DNA of 64,000 nucleotides from Fimbriimonadales bacterium (GCA_025998675.1 AP024673.1:2302562-2366561), one strand, 5' to 3'. Numbered from the stretch's first letter, positions 48,756-58,344 are shown. The notes: a model not told the origin generated them from the letters alone. Made by a program: numbers and translations.

Positions 48756-49709
48756 CTGGAGCGTGTAGCGCTGGGCGACGGGCAGCCGCTTGTGATACGC
48801 GAGGCGCAGGTGCGTGAAATCCTCACGATGCCCCGCGCAATCGACGCGCTGGAGTCGGCGTTCCGCGACTGGGCGCACGGCAGGGCGACCAACCAGCCGC
48901 GTCAGCGCGTGCATACCCCGCAAGGCACACTGCACCTGATGGGCGCGGCGTGGCACAGCAAAGGCTACATCGGCTACAAGGCGTACTTCTCGTTCCCGAC
49001 GGGCACGCGCTTTCATGTGGCGCTGGCGTCGGCGCACACGGGCGAACTGCTCGCGCTGATAGAGGCGGACTGGCTGGGGCGCATCCGCACAGGCGCAGCG
49101 TCGGGGCTGGCGACGAAGTACCTCGCCCGCGCAGACGCCGCGACGGTCGCGATTCTGGGCGCGGGCGCACAGGCGGAGACGCAACTGCAGGCGGTGTGCG
49201 CCGTGCGCTCCATCCAGCAGGCGTTTGTGTTCAGCCGCACGCCCGAAACGCGCGCCGCCTTCGCCGAACGCATGCATGCGCAACTGGGGATACCCGTCCA
49301 TCCCGCTGAGAGCGTCGAACAGGCAGTCGCTGAGGCGGAGGTGATTTGCACAATCACTACCGCGCGCGAGCCGATTCTGCCCGGCGCGCTGCTCAAGCCT
49401 GGCATGCACCTCAACGCGGCGGGCGCGAACTCGCTGGCGCGACGCGAGCTGGACGCCTTCGCCGTCGGACGCTGCGAGCGCATCTTCGTGGACGATGTGG
49501 CGCAGGCGCGCCTCGAAGCCGCCGAGCTGATTGCGCCCATCGAGATGCGAAAACTGAGCTGGGAGCGCGTACATCCGCTGGCGCACCTGATTGGCGGGCT
49601 GCTCCCGCCGCGCCAGTCCGCCGAGGAGATTACCCTGTTCAAGTCGCTGGGGATTGCGCTGGAAGATATTGCCGCCGCCGCGGTGGTGTACGAAGCGCTC
49701 GCCTGTTGA
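48753..49709 (+). CDS. Ornithine cyclodeaminase/mu-crystallin family protein
   Basis: 318 aa. The family pattern is clear: QGTLHLMGAAWHSKGYIGYK, LIEADWLGRIRTGAASGLAT, a Rossmann motif VAILGAGAQAETQLQAVCAV, TTAREPILPGALLKPGMHLN and AAGANS followed by a metal-free catalytic Asp region (FVDDVAQARLEA). Members include ornithine cyclodeaminase, alanine dehydrogenase and ketimine reductases; substrate is not evident. It follows darG by 53 nt but has its own promoter box. Confidence 0.9.
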   Translation: MLERVALGDGQPLVIREAQVREILTMPRAIDALESAFRDWAHGRATNQPRQRVHTPQGTLHLMGAAWHSKGYIGYKAYFSFPTGTRFHVALASAHTGELLALIEADWLGRIRTGAASGLATKYLARADAATVAILGAGAQAETQLQAVCAVRSIQQAFVFSRTPETRAAFAERMHAQLGIPVHPAESVEQAVAEAEVICTITTAREPILPGALLKPGMHLNAAGANSLARRELDAFAVGRCERIFVDDVAQARLEAAELIAPIEMRKLSWERVHPLAHLIGGLLPPRQSAEEITLFKSLGIALEDIAAAAVVYEALAC

Positions 49710-49770
49710 ACCTTGCCAAAACTGGCGCGTCTATCAGGGGTGAAACCTGCATCCGCGATGCGGTGTAGGC

Positions 49771-49776
49771 TATAAT
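49771..49776 (+). promoter_or_regulatory. TATAAT box of the DUF1501 gene
   Basis: TATAAT at 49771-49776, 19 nt before ATG 49796, with AGGGGG in between as a possible ribosome site. A leader of about 12 nt is expected. Confidence 0.5.
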
Positions 49777-49795
49777 AGGCGTACAGGGGGCTACT

Positions 49796-51088
49796 ATGCA
49801 GGAACGCAAGGAGCAGGGCGCGCCGTTATGTGAGCGCGCCGCAGGCGAGTTCTGGGCGGCGGAGATGTCGCGCCGACAGTTTCTACGCGCAGGCTTGACG
49901 CTGGTCGCTGTCGGGCTGGCGGCGCCGCCATGGCTGGCGCAAATCGCACACGCCGACGCACAGAAACTGCGTCGGGGCGAAAAACTGCCCAACGACCATA
50001 TCCTCGTGGTCGTGCAGCTCACGGGCGGCAACGATGGGCTGAACACGATTATCCCCTACCGCGACGAGCTGTATTACCAGGCGCGCCCGACGCTGGCAAT
50101 CCCCGACGCGCAGGTCGTCCCGCTCGACGACCGACTGGGGCTACACCCCGCGCTCGCGCCCATCAAACCGCTGTATGACCAGCGCGCGCTCGCGATTCTG
50201 CAAAATGTCGGCTATCCGAACCCGAACCGCTCGCACTTCCGCTCGATGGAAATCTGGCAGACCGCCGACCCCGACGGGTACAGTCGCTACGGGTGGCTGG
50301 GCAAGTATCTGGACACGCTCACCGACGCCGCCGCGAACCCTGTGATGGCGCTCAGCTTCACGCAGGAGCTGCCGCTGGCGCTGCATGGCAAAAGGGCGCA
50401 GGTGCCCTGCTTTGCGAGCCTTGCCGACCTGCAGATGATGACGCGCGATCCTGAGCTGGAGCGCACGCTGAAGAGCCTGACCGAAGCCGACGAGCGCAAG
50501 ATGGACAGTCCCGCGACCGTCGTGCGCCAGTCGACGCGCACCGCGCTGGAGGCGATGGAGCAGCTGCGCGAGCGCGTGCGCCAGTACCAGCCACAGGCGC
50601 AGTACGCCAACGACGCCTTCGCGCGCGGGCTGCAGCAGGCGGCGCAGATTATCGCGACCTCGCCCCAGACGCGTATCCTGTATGTGTCGGTGAACGGCTT
50701 CGACACGCACGCGGGACAGGCGAACACCCATCAGCGGCTGCTGAGCCAGTTCGCAGGCGCAATCAGCGCATTCTACAGCGAGCTGCAGGCGCTGGGCAAG
50801 GCGGACAAGACGCTGCTGATGGTCTTCTCCGAGTTCGGCAGGCGCGTGCGCGAAAACGGCAGTCTGGGCACCGACCACGGCGCCGCTGCGCCGATGTTCC
50901 TGCTGGGCGGGCGCGTCAAGGGCGGACTGCACGGCGAGCCGCCTGACCTGCGCAATCTGGACGGCAACAACGACCTGCGCATGCAGCTCGACTTTCGGCG
51001 CGTGTACGCGACCGTGCTGGAGTGGCTGGGCGGCGACCCCGAAGCTGTGCTGGGCAAAGCCTTTGCGCCCCTGCCCATGACAGGGTGA
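49796..51088 (+). CDS. Tat-exported DUF1501 family protein
   Basis: 430 aa. A twin-arginine signal, SRRQFLRAGLTLVAVGLAAP (residues 25-44), follows an unusually long n-region. The mature domain shows DUF1501/sulfatase-like features: LVVVQLTGGNDGLNTIIPYR, DDRLGLHPAL, NPNRSHFRSMEIWQTADPDG, VNGFDTHAGQANTHQ, MVFSEFGRRVRENGSLGTDH and GAAAPMFLLGG. The family has an alkaline-phosphatase-like fold with unknown substrate and often sits beside DUF1800 genes; none here. Periplasmic and folded before export. Confidence 0.9.
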   Translation: MQERKEQGAPLCERAAGEFWAAEMSRRQFLRAGLTLVAVGLAAPPWLAQIAHADAQKLRRGEKLPNDHILVVVQLTGGNDGLNTIIPYRDELYYQARPTLAIPDAQVVPLDDRLGLHPALAPIKPLYDQRALAILQNVGYPNPNRSHFRSMEIWQTADPDGYSRYGWLGKYLDTLTDAAANPVMALSFTQELPLALHGKRAQVPCFASLADLQMMTRDPELERTLKSLTEADERKMDSPATVVRQSTRTALEAMEQLRERVRQYQPQAQYANDAFARGLQQAAQIIATSPQTRILYVSVNGFDTHAGQANTHQRLLSQFAGAISAFYSELQALGKADKTLLMVFSEFGRRVRENGSLGTDHGAAAPMFLLGGRVKGGLHGEPPDLRNLDGNNDLRMQLDFRRVYATVLEWLGGDPEAVLGKAFAPLPMTG

Positions 51089-51118
51089 ATGCAAGCATCG
51101 TACTAACCGTGCATTCTT

Positions 51119-51155
51119 AAGTGCCTTTGCGCTAAGACTGCAACACTGGCGTCTC
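51119..51155. repeat. Terminal fragment of the MITE-like repeat, copy 6
   Basis: TTAAGTGCCTTTGCGC at 51117-51132 is the reverse complement of the right end of copy 1 (GCGCAAAGGCACTT), and GACTGCAACA continues the match. The central palindrome and the other end are missing. Confidence 0.6.
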
Positions 51156-51318
51156 TCCGCTCCCGCCTGCGGGAGCGGGCTAAAAAAACGCGCGGCTCCT
51201 GGTGTATGCGCACCACAATCCTGTACGAAGCCTGACGCGCGGATTGGCAGCACACGCAGAATGCATCGACAATCTCTGGAAACGCTCCGCCCACAAAGAC
51301 AAACCAGCAATTTTGTCC

Positions 51319-51348
51319 CTGACACTTTCCGAAAAAGTGTGCTATAAT
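51319..51348 (+). promoter_or_regulatory. Promoter with dyad spacer for the 750-aa repeat protein
   Basis: CTGACA (51319-51324), 18-nt spacer, TATAAT (51343-51348). Between them, ACACTTT-CCGAA-AAAGTGT (51322-51340) is a perfect 7-bp-arm dyad, an operator-like position. Unlike most genes here it uses a -35 element and a long leader. Confidence 0.6.
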
Positions 51349-51494
51349 GGTGTTGGTATCGCCCAGAGAGGAATGCTCTGATTGAACTGGACACTCAGAA
51401 CGCCCGGAGGCAGTTTCCTGAACCCTGAGCCAGATGCCCTCAGACCTTCCCCTGTGAACCGATGCTCCATCTGAAACAAACGGAGGACGCTTCC

Positions 51495-53747
51495 ATGCGA
51501 ACGATTGGATGCGCGATAGGGCTTGTAATCATGCTGGCGCTTGCGAGCGCCCAGCCGTTTACCTATCAGGGGTTCCTGCGCGTGAGCGGCAACCCCGCCA
51601 GCGGCGCTTACGACTTTCGCTTCCGACTGTACGACGCCCCCTCAGGAGGCGCGCAGATTGGCACAGACCAGTTTGCGAACGACCTGAATGTGCAGAACGG
51701 CTTGTTCACGACGGCGATCGACTTTGGCGCGTCGGTGTGGACAGGCGCGGACCGGTATCTGGAGATTGCGGTGCGTCCGGGCAGCAGCACAGGCGCGTAC
51801 ACGGCGCTCACTCCCCGTGTGAGGGTTAGCCCGACGCCGTATGCGATTCGCGCGGCGACGGCGGGCACGGCGAACCCGATTGGCGCGGCGGGGGGCGATT
51901 TGAGCGGCAGCTACCCGAACCCGACGGTGGCGCGGTTGCAGGGGCGCGCGGTGTCGTCGGCGGCGCCCAGCAGTGGACAGGTGCTGAAGTGGGACGGCAG
52001 CGCGTGGACGCCTGCTGCGGACGCAGATGGCGGTTTGACCCTGCCGTTTTCAGGGAGCGCAGCTGCAGTGGGACCTGTGTTTTCCCTCACAAACACAGAA
52101 ACTACCAATACTGCTTATGGTTTGTATGCGTTGAGCAATAGCACTAATGGTGTAGGCGTGTACGGTGAGACAATCGCCTCCAGCGGATTCGCCTACGGCG
52201 TGATAGGGCGAAGCGCCAGCAGTGCTGGTACAGGCGTGTTCGGCTTTGCAACAGCCACCAGCGGCGGGACATTCGGCGTGCATGGGCGAAGCGCCAGCAC
52301 CGCTGGCAGGGGCGTGTACGGCGAGGCAACCGCGACCAGCGGTACAACCTTCGGCATGTATGGGCAAAGCCAAAGCACGGAGGGAATCGGCGTGTTCGGC
52401 TTTGCAACTGCGGCCGGCGGTACGACCTACGGTGTGTTCGGGCGAAGCGCCAGCGATGCTGGCACGGGCGTGTACGGCAGGGCAAGCGCGACCAGCGGTA
52501 CGACCTATGGCGTGTTCGGGCGAAACGATAGCACCGCTGGCAGGGGCGTGTACGGCGAGGCAACCGCGACCAGCGGCACAACCTACGGCGTGTATGGGGA
52601 AAGCCGCAGCACCACTGGCAGGGGCGTGTACGGCGAGGCAACCGCGACCAGCGGTACGACTTATGGCGTGTATGGACTCAACAACAGCACAAGTGGCGCA
52701 GGCGTGTTCGGTAAAGCGACTGCGACCACTGGTGTTAGCTACGGCGTGTGGGGGCAAAGCGCCAGCACCGCTGGCAGGGGCGTGTACGGCGAGGCAACCG
52801 ATTCCAGCGGCTTCGCCTACGGCGTGTGGGGGCAAAGCGCGAGCACTGCTGGCACGGGCGTGTACGGTTGGGCAACCGCCACCAGCGGCTTGACCTATGG
52901 CGTGTATGGGGAAAGCCGCAGCATCGCTGGCAGGGGTGTGTACGGCGTCGCAACCGCTTCCAGCGGCACCAACTACGGCGTATATGGGTGGAGCAGTAGT
53001 CCGCAAGGATATGGCGGCTACTTTGAGGGCAGAGGCGCCGACGCCGCATACATCGAAAACACAGGCTCAGGCAGAGGACTGCGGGTCATTGCCTCCGCCG
53101 ATACCGCCCTCTTCGCAACGACCGCCACAGGGTTTGCAGGGGTGGACGGACGCGGCAACAGTCGCGGCGTGTACGGCTTCGCAACCGCGACCAGCGGCAC
53201 GACCTACGGCGTGTTCGGGCTAACCAACAGCTCCAACGGCTACGGCGTCTACTCATCTGGAAACTTCGCCGCCTCAGGCAACAAGTCGTTCCAGATCGAC
53301 CATCCCCTCCGCCCTGAAACGCACTTCCTCAACCACTTCTGCACGGAAGCGCCCGAACCGCTGAACGCCTACTCCGGCAATGTCACCACCGACGCGCAGG
53401 GCTACGCCGTCGTGCAACTGCCCGACTACTTCGAGGCGGTCAACCGCGACTTCCGCTATCAACTCACGGTCATCGGGCAGTTCGCGCAGGCGATTGTCGC
53501 GGAGGAGATTCGCGCCAATCGGTTCGTGATTCGCACGGACAAGCCCCATGTGAAGGTCTCCTGGCGCGTGGAAGCCATTCGCAACGACCGCTGGGTGCAG
53601 CAGTACGGCTACCAGACCGAGCAGGAGAAGCCCGACCACTATCGGGGCAAGTACCTGCACCCTGAGCTGTACGGGCAGCCCAAAGAGCGCGGGATTCACT
53701 ATCGTCCTGACCCCCAACCCGCGCCGAATGAGCAGAGCAAGCCATAA
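51495..53747 (+). CDS. Secreted repeat protein with 26-residue beta-like repeats
   Basis: 750 aa from ATG 51495, with GGAGG 8 nt upstream. Signal peptide MRTIGCAIGLVIMLALASAQ. Residues 20-110 are a beta domain (PFTYQGFLRVSGNPASGAYD), then GAAGGDLSGSYPNPTVARLQ, a linker seen in tail-fibre-like and collagen-like surface proteins. Residues about 210-500 are 11-12 tandem 26-residue units of the form GVYGEATATSGTT + YGVxGxSxSTAGR, encoded by 78-bp repeats of high DNA identity. Residues 595-750 are a conserved C-terminal domain (QIDHPLRPETHFLNHFCTEA) found in other bacterial repeat proteins. Likely a fibrous cell-surface protein; function unknown. Confidence 0.85.
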   Translation: MRTIGCAIGLVIMLALASAQPFTYQGFLRVSGNPASGAYDFRFRLYDAPSGGAQIGTDQFANDLNVQNGLFTTAIDFGASVWTGADRYLEIAVRPGSSTGAYTALTPRVRVSPTPYAIRAATAGTANPIGAAGGDLSGSYPNPTVARLQGRAVSSAAPSSGQVLKWDGSAWTPAADADGGLTLPFSGSAAAVGPVFSLTNTETTNTAYGLYALSNSTNGVGVYGETIASSGFAYGVIGRSASSAGTGVFGFATATSGGTFGVHGRSASTAGRGVYGEATATSGTTFGMYGQSQSTEGIGVFGFATAAGGTTYGVFGRSASDAGTGVYGRASATSGTTYGVFGRNDSTAGRGVYGEATATSGTTYGVYGESRSTTGRGVYGEATATSGTTYGVYGLNNSTSGAGVFGKATATTGVSYGVWGQSASTAGRGVYGEATDSSGFAYGVWGQSASTAGTGVYGWATATSGLTYGVYGESRSIAGRGVYGVATASSGTNYGVYGWSSSPQGYGGYFEGRGADAAYIENTGSGRGLRVIASADTALFATTATGFAGVDGRGNSRGVYGFATATSGTTYGVFGLTNSSNGYGVYSSGNFAASGNKSFQIDHPLRPETHFLNHFCTEAPEPLNAYSGNVTTDAQGYAVVQLPDYFEAVNRDFRYQLTVIGQFAQAIVAEEIRANRFVIRTDKPHVKVSWRVEAIRNDRWVQQYGYQTEQEKPDHYRGKYLHPELYGQPKERGIHYRPDPQPAPNEQSKP
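52144..53000 (+). repeat. Tandem 78-bp coding repeats
   Basis: The unit GGCGTGTACGGCGAGGCAAC, followed by GCGACCAGCGGTACGACCTA, recurs about every 78 bp with few changes, in frame, inside the 750-aa gene. A displaced unit lies at 53163-53235. Near-identical units make copy number prone to change by recombination or slippage. Confidence 0.85.
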
Positions 53748-53756
53748 TGCGCTCGC

Positions 53757-53797
53757 CCCAGCCCCTTTCCCGAAGGTTCGGGAGAGGGGCTGGGGCT
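53757..53797. repeat. Long C-rich palindrome after the repeat-protein gene
   Basis: 19-bp arms CCCCAGCCCCTTTCCCGAA / TTCGGGAGAGGGGCTGGGG with one mismatch and a 3-nt loop, 10 nt after the stop codon. Shares CCCCAGCCCC with the palindrome at 37555-37580. Probably terminates or stabilises the message. Confidence 0.65.
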
Positions 53798-53889
53798 GAG
53801 GGTTTACGATACGCAAGCGCCCCTCGACGCCCAGCCATGTGCCGCCGCATGCTATAATTTGCCATCACACGATAGGGAGGTATTCCACG

Positions 53890-55089
53890 ATGCCGTGGTA
53901 TGTACGCATGGGACAGGTGCCGCCGAAGCGGCATATCCAGTTTCGCCGACCTGACGGCGGACTGTACGCCGAAGAGGTGCTGGGCACAGAAGGCTTTTCA
54001 GGCATCCAGTCGATTCTGTATCACTACTACCCGCCGACGCGCGTGAAGGAGTTCCACACCTGCTATGAGCGACGCATCGAGCCCATCGATGAACCCATCC
54101 TGCAACATCGCCACTTCCGCACGGGCGAGATGCCCCCGTCGGGCGACGCCGTCACCGGGCGCGTGGAGTTGATGTTCAACGAGAATGTGATCTTCTCCGT
54201 GGCGCGCCCCATCGAACAGATGGACTACTTCTACAAAAACGCCGACGGCGACGATCTGGTGTTCATCCACGAGGGCACAGGTACGCTCGAAACCCAGTTC
54301 GGGCATCTGCGCTTCCGTGAGGGCGACTACCTGATTATCCCGCACGGCGCCATCTGGCGACTGGTGTTCGACGCGCTGCCCGCGAAGCTGGTCTGGATTG
54401 AGGCGATTGGCGGGCAGATCGAGACGCCCAAACGCTACCGCAACGAATACGGGCAACTGATGGAGCATTCGCCGTACTGCGAGCGCGACATTCGCGTCCC
54501 GGAGACGCTGGAGACGCGCACCGATATTGGCGATTTCGAGGTGCGCATCCACCGACGCGGGCGAGTCTACGCCTACCACTATGAACACCACCCGTTCGAT
54601 GTGGTGGGCTGGGACGGCTATGTCTATCCGTGGGCGTTCAACATCCACGATTTCGAGCCGATTACAGGGCGCATCCACATGCCGCCGCCTATCCATCAGA
54701 CCTTCGAGGGACCGGGCTTCGTCGTTTGTTCGTTCTGCCCGCGCATGCTGGACTACCATCCGCAGGCGGTTCCCGTGCCCTACAACCACAGCAACCTCGA
54801 CAGCGACGAGGTGCTGTATTATGTCAATAAGAAGTTCGGCAGTCGGCGCGGGATCGAGGTCGGCTCCATCACCCTGCACCCGTCGGGAATCCCGCACGGT
54901 CCGCAGCCGGGCGCAGTGGAGGCGAGTCTGGGCGCGACCCACACCGAAGAGATGGCGGTGATGATGGACACCTTCCGCCCGTTGCATGTCGCCAAAGCCG
55001 CGCTGGAGCTGGAAGACCCCAGCTACCCGTTCTCCTGGCTGGGCGCGCCCATTCAGCCCGATTCGTCAGGCACGACGGACACCTGGTGA
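53890..55089 (+). CDS. hmgA: Homogentisate 1,2-dioxygenase
   Basis: 399 aa from ATG 53890, with GGGAGG 8-9 nt upstream. Cupin-type homogentisate dioxygenase: start RMGQVPPKRHIQFRRPDGGL, YAEEVLGTEGFSGIQSILYH, then ETLETRTDIGDFEVRIHRRG, EHHPFDVVGWDGYVYPWAFN, IHDFEPITGRIHMPPPIHQT and SITLHPSGIPHGPQPGAVEA, containing the iron-ligand His and Glu region. It opens the homogentisate ring to maleylacetoacetate in tyrosine/phenylalanine catabolism. No other gene of that pathway (hppD, fah) is in the window. Its stop lies 7 nt from the convergent Tricorn-like gene. A TATAAT box at 53855-53860 probably drives it. Confidence 0.92.
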   Translation: MPWYVRMGQVPPKRHIQFRRPDGGLYAEEVLGTEGFSGIQSILYHYYPPTRVKEFHTCYERRIEPIDEPILQHRHFRTGEMPPSGDAVTGRVELMFNENVIFSVARPIEQMDYFYKNADGDDLVFIHEGTGTLETQFGHLRFREGDYLIIPHGAIWRLVFDALPAKLVWIEAIGGQIETPKRYRNEYGQLMEHSPYCERDIRVPETLETRTDIGDFEVRIHRRGRVYAYHYEHHPFDVVGWDGYVYPWAFNIHDFEPITGRIHMPPPIHQTFEGPGFVVCSFCPRMLDYHPQAVPVPYNHSNLDSDEVLYYVNKKFGSRRGIEVGSITLHPSGIPHGPQPGAVEASLGATHTEEMAVMMDTFRPLHVAKAALELEDPSYPFSWLGAPIQPDSSGTTDTW

Positions 55090-55096
55090 ACCGCCG

Positions 55097-58000
55097 CTAC
55101 CGCCGCTGGATGACCTCGATGGCTTTGTCCAGCTGCGGGTCGCGTGCGGCGGCTTCATCGTCGGGCGTGATGTCCACGATGTGATCGGGAACCGCGCCGT
55201 TCCCCTCCAGGTTCACGCCCTTATCGATGGTGAACCAGCCGCGCCCGGGCGTGCTGACTGTGCTGCCGTCCATCAGGCGGCGTTGCCCCGTGCTGATGAC
55301 GCCGCCCGCCGTCGGGACGCCCACCAGCGGACCGCGCTTGAGCGTCTTGATGGCGTGCGAGAAGATTTCGGCGTTGCTGAAGCTGCGCTCGTTGCACAGC
55401 ACGGCGACGGGCTGATGCCAGCCAATCACGGGCAGGCGATCCTGCGGGTAGCCGCGCTGTCCGTTGCGCCCGATGGTGTAGGCGTGCCGCGCGGGATGGA
55501 GCATCGTCAGCAGGTAGTCGGCGGTGCGTCCACCCCCGTTGAAGCGCACATCGATAATCAGCGCGTCCTTACCGTAGGCGACGGCGTACAGGTCGCGCTC
55601 GAACTCGCGCAGGCTCGCCTCGCCCATCGCCTGAATATGCACATAGCCGACGCGCCCGCCCGTACGCTCCTCCACATACCGACGGTTGCGCTCCACCCAG
55701 TCGCGATAGACGGCGTTGTTGAACTCGCCCAGCGAAATCGGACGCAGGGACACCGTGCGCTCGCTGCCGTCCTTGCCGCGCACCTTCAGCTCGATTCGCC
55801 TGCCGACCGTGTTGTCCAGCAGCTGGTAGGGGTTCGTCGTGCGCGTGAGCGGCTTGCCATCGATGGCGAGGATGCGCTCGCCCGGCTGCAGGTTCACATC
55901 GCGCCGCGCGGCGGGCGTGTCGGGCAGCACGCGCTCAATCAGCAGCCCGTCGCCGTCGCGCGAGTCGCTGAAGACCACGCCCAGCATGCCCGTGCTGGAC
56001 GGCGCGTCGGTACTCTCGCTGCGCGCCAGTGAGAAGCTCAGGTGCGAGGCGCGCAGCTCGCCCAGCATCATCAGCACGACGGCAGTGAAGTCGCGGTCGC
56101 TCTGCGCATAGGGCAGGTACGGGCGATACTTTTCGCGCATCGCCGCCCAGTTCACGCCGTGAAAGTTGGGGTCGTAGAAGGTCTCGTTCAGCGTGCGCCA
56201 CGCGGCGTCATAGAGGTACTCGCGCTCGCGGGGCAGGTGCAGGGTAATCTCGGCGTCGGTGCGCGTCGCCTGCGGGCTGCCCCCAGCGGCGGCGATGCGC
56301 TGCAGGCGTCCCCGACTGAGAAAGTAAATCGTCTTACCGTCCTTGCTCCAGAGCAGGTTGCCTGGCGCTAGTCCGCCCGTGGTCAGGCGCCGCTCGTCGC
56401 TGCCGTCCCACTTGATTACATACAAATCTGCCTGCCCCTGATACGCGCTGCGGAAGGCAATCTGTTCGCCGTCGGGCGCGACGACCGCCTCCTGCACGCC
56501 CGCCGCGTAGCGCGTCACGAGTCGCACGCGCAGGTGTATCTCCTCGAAGTCTATCTCCACGCGCAGGGGGTCTTTCTTCTCGTCGGCTTTTTTGGGCGCG
56601 TCGTGCTTATCGTCTTCTTCGTCCTCGCGGTCAGCGCGGGTGCGTTCGTAATCCGCGCGACGCAGCCACACATGGCAAATGTTCAGCGTGTCGGTCTCGC
56701 GCTCCGAGAGGAACACCAGCGCGCGCCCATCCGCCGACCAGCTGGGCGCAAAGTCGTTGCGCGGATGGCGGGAGAGGTTATAGACGGTTGGCGTCTCGTC
56801 CGCAGTGTCGCCTGCGCCAGAGGCTTCCGTATCGGGCTTGGGCGTCTCGAACGCGGGCACATGCACCACAAATACATCCGAATTGTAGTTCTCGTCGTAG
56901 CGGTCGAACGCAATCCAGCGGCTATCGGGCGACCAGGCAATCGTGCCCAGATTCCATGAGTCGGTGAGCGTGCGCTCCTGCCCGCTTTCCAGATGCCGCA
57001 CGACCAGCTCGCCCAGCCCGCGCTGGTAGGCGAGCAGTTTGCCGTCGGGCGAGAGACGCGGCTTGCTTACGCCCTGCGCCGCCTGCGTGAGGGGTTCCAC
57101 TTTGTGTGTACGGGCGCGTCGCAGGCGCGGCTCCTCCGAATCGGCGGAGGTCAGGCGGTAAATCTGCGTTGCGCCGTCCCGCTCGGCGGCGAAGTAGAGC
57201 GTCTTGCCGTCGGGCGAGAGCTGCGGCTCGCCCTCTGGCTCCACCGTCTGGGTCAGGTTGCGCGAGGGACCGCCGTCGGGGAAACGCGCGGCAAACAGCT
57301 CCCCGCGCACGGCGAACACGAACTCTTTGCCGTCGGAGGCAATCGCATAGTCGTCCACATTGGCGCTGAAGGTGCGGCGCACGGTCTCCGCGGCGCGGGC
57401 GTCCTGTGCGGGAACCTGCAACGCGATGGGCTGCATCGCGCCTGTCGCCGTGTCCAGTCGGTACACATCCATCCCCTGCTCGAAGGTAATCACCGCGCCG
57501 TTCGCGCTGATTTGTGGGAAGCGCACGCCGTCGTCGCGGAAGCGGGTGAGCGGGCGCACGCGGCGCGAGGCGATGTCCATCGCGTAGAGGTTCGCCGCGC
57601 CGTCGCGCTCCGACACGAAGTAGAGCGTGCGCCCGTCCGCGCCCCACAACGGGAAGGTGTCGGGCGTGTCGGTGTTGGTCAGGCGCACATAGCGGTTGGC
57701 GTCGCGCTCCAGCAGCCACAGGTCGCCCTGCGCGCTGCCTTTGTAGCCCTTGCGCCACCACGCGCTGTCGCGGCGCACGAACGCCAGCCGCTTACCGTCG
57801 GGCGAGAGGGCGAACGGCGAGCCAGAGGCTTTGTGCAGGCGATACGGCGCGCCGCCCTCCAGCGGGGCGACATACGCGCTGAAGTCCGCTCCATACGGCT
57901 CGCTCTCACGGCGCGACTCGAACAGCACCGCGCGGCTATCCGAAGTCCAGCCGTAGGCGCGATCGCGCCCCGAAAAGTAAGTGAGCCGCTGCACCGCGCC

Positions 58001-58297
58001 CGTGTCGAGGTGTAGCACGAACACATCGTCGTTGCCGTGTCGGTCGGAAGTGAAGGCTATCTTTTTGCCGTCGGGCGACCAGATGGGGGCGAAGTCATAC
58101 GCAGGATGAACGGTCAGCCGCTGCGCGACGCCCCCTGTCATCGGCGCGAGCCACAAATCGCCCTGCCAAGAGAAGGCAATCTGCCTACCGTCGGGCGACG
58201 GCGCAGGAAACCGCGCAAATCGAATCGTCGATTGAGAAACGCTACTTGCAAGCAGCACGCTGCACAAACTCGCCAGAAGGAACGCACGAATCCACAT
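55097..58297 (-). CDS. Tricorn-like S41 protease with PD40 beta-propeller and PDZ
   Basis: 1066 aa, exported (MWIRAFLLASLCSVLLASSV). Residues 25-660 hold about 12 WD40-like PD40 blades of the SPDGKxIAFxSDR type, as in Tricorn and TolB. An acidic/lysine-rich insert (DREDEEDDKHDAPKKADEKK) lies near 560. The C-terminal part has the Tricorn core (LGELRASHLSFSLARS, with the Ser-His pair), a PDZ domain (MLGVVFSDSRDGDGLLIERV, PGERILAIDGKPLTR) and an S41 serine protease with NERSFSNAEIFSHAIKTLKR (nucleophile Ser) and VGVPTAGGVISTGQRRLMDG. It should degrade peptides in the periplasm or outside. Confidence 0.94.
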   Translation of the reverse strand: MWIRAFLLASLCSVLLASSVSQSTIRFARFPAPSPDGRQIAFSWQGDLWLAPMTGGVAQRLTVHPAYDFAPIWSPDGKKIAFTSDRHGNDDVFVLHLDTGAVQRLTYFSGRDRAYGWTSDSRAVLFESRRESEPYGADFSAYVAPLEGGAPYRLHKASGSPFALSPDGKRLAFVRRDSAWWRKGYKGSAQGDLWLLERDANRYVRLTNTDTPDTFPLWGADGRTLYFVSERDGAANLYAMDIASRRVRPLTRFRDDGVRFPQISANGAVITFEQGMDVYRLDTATGAMQPIALQVPAQDARAAETVRRTFSANVDDYAIASDGKEFVFAVRGELFAARFPDGGPSRNLTQTVEPEGEPQLSPDGKTLYFAAERDGATQIYRLTSADSEEPRLRRARTHKVEPLTQAAQGVSKPRLSPDGKLLAYQRGLGELVVRHLESGQERTLTDSWNLGTIAWSPDSRWIAFDRYDENYNSDVFVVHVPAFETPKPDTEASGAGDTADETPTVYNLSRHPRNDFAPSWSADGRALVFLSERETDTLNICHVWLRRADYERTRADREDEEDDKHDAPKKADEKKDPLRVEIDFEEIHLRVRLVTRYAAGVQEAVVAPDGEQIAFRSAYQGQADLYVIKWDGSDERRLTTGGLAPGNLLWSKDGKTIYFLSRGRLQRIAAAGGSPQATRTDAEITLHLPREREYLYDAAWRTLNETFYDPNFHGVNWAAMREKYRPYLPYAQSDRDFTAVVLMMLGELRASHLSFSLARSESTDAPSSTGMLGVVFSDSRDGDGLLIERVLPDTPAARRDVNLQPGERILAIDGKPLTRTTNPYQLLDNTVGRRIELKVRGKDGSERTVSLRPISLGEFNNAVYRDWVERNRRYVEERTGGRVGYVHIQAMGEASLREFERDLYAVAYGKDALIIDVRFNGGGRTADYLLTMLHPARHAYTIGRNGQRGYPQDRLPVIGWHQPVAVLCNERSFSNAEIFSHAIKTLKRGPLVGVPTAGGVISTGQRRLMDGSTVSTPGRGWFTIDKGVNLEGNGAVPDHIVDITPDDEAAARDPQLDKAIEVIQRR

Positions 58298-58344
58298 ATC
58301 AAAGGCGACGATTCGCCCCCATGCGCACGAATCCTGCAGGGAGG

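Larger units (their letters stand above)
51089..51494. other. Non-coding region with MITE fragment, palindrome and long leader
   Basis: No gene seen. It contains a terminal MITE fragment (51119-51155), a CGCTCCCGCCTGCGGGAGCG palindrome near 51160-51179, the promoter at 51319-51348 and a leader of about 140 nt before ATG 51495. The leader includes the small hairpin CAGAG-N7-CTCTG at 51364-51380. Confidence 0.6.

Noticed and set aside
52144-53000. Regular repeats considered as a CRISPR array
   Set aside because: The period is 78 bp, the units are coding in frame, and the spacers are not unique sequences of constant length.
52050-53006. 318-codon minus frame with repeated His/Ala/Gly units
   Set aside because: Its periodicity is inherited from the 78-bp repeats of the plus-strand secreted protein; it lacks a start signal and signal peptide.
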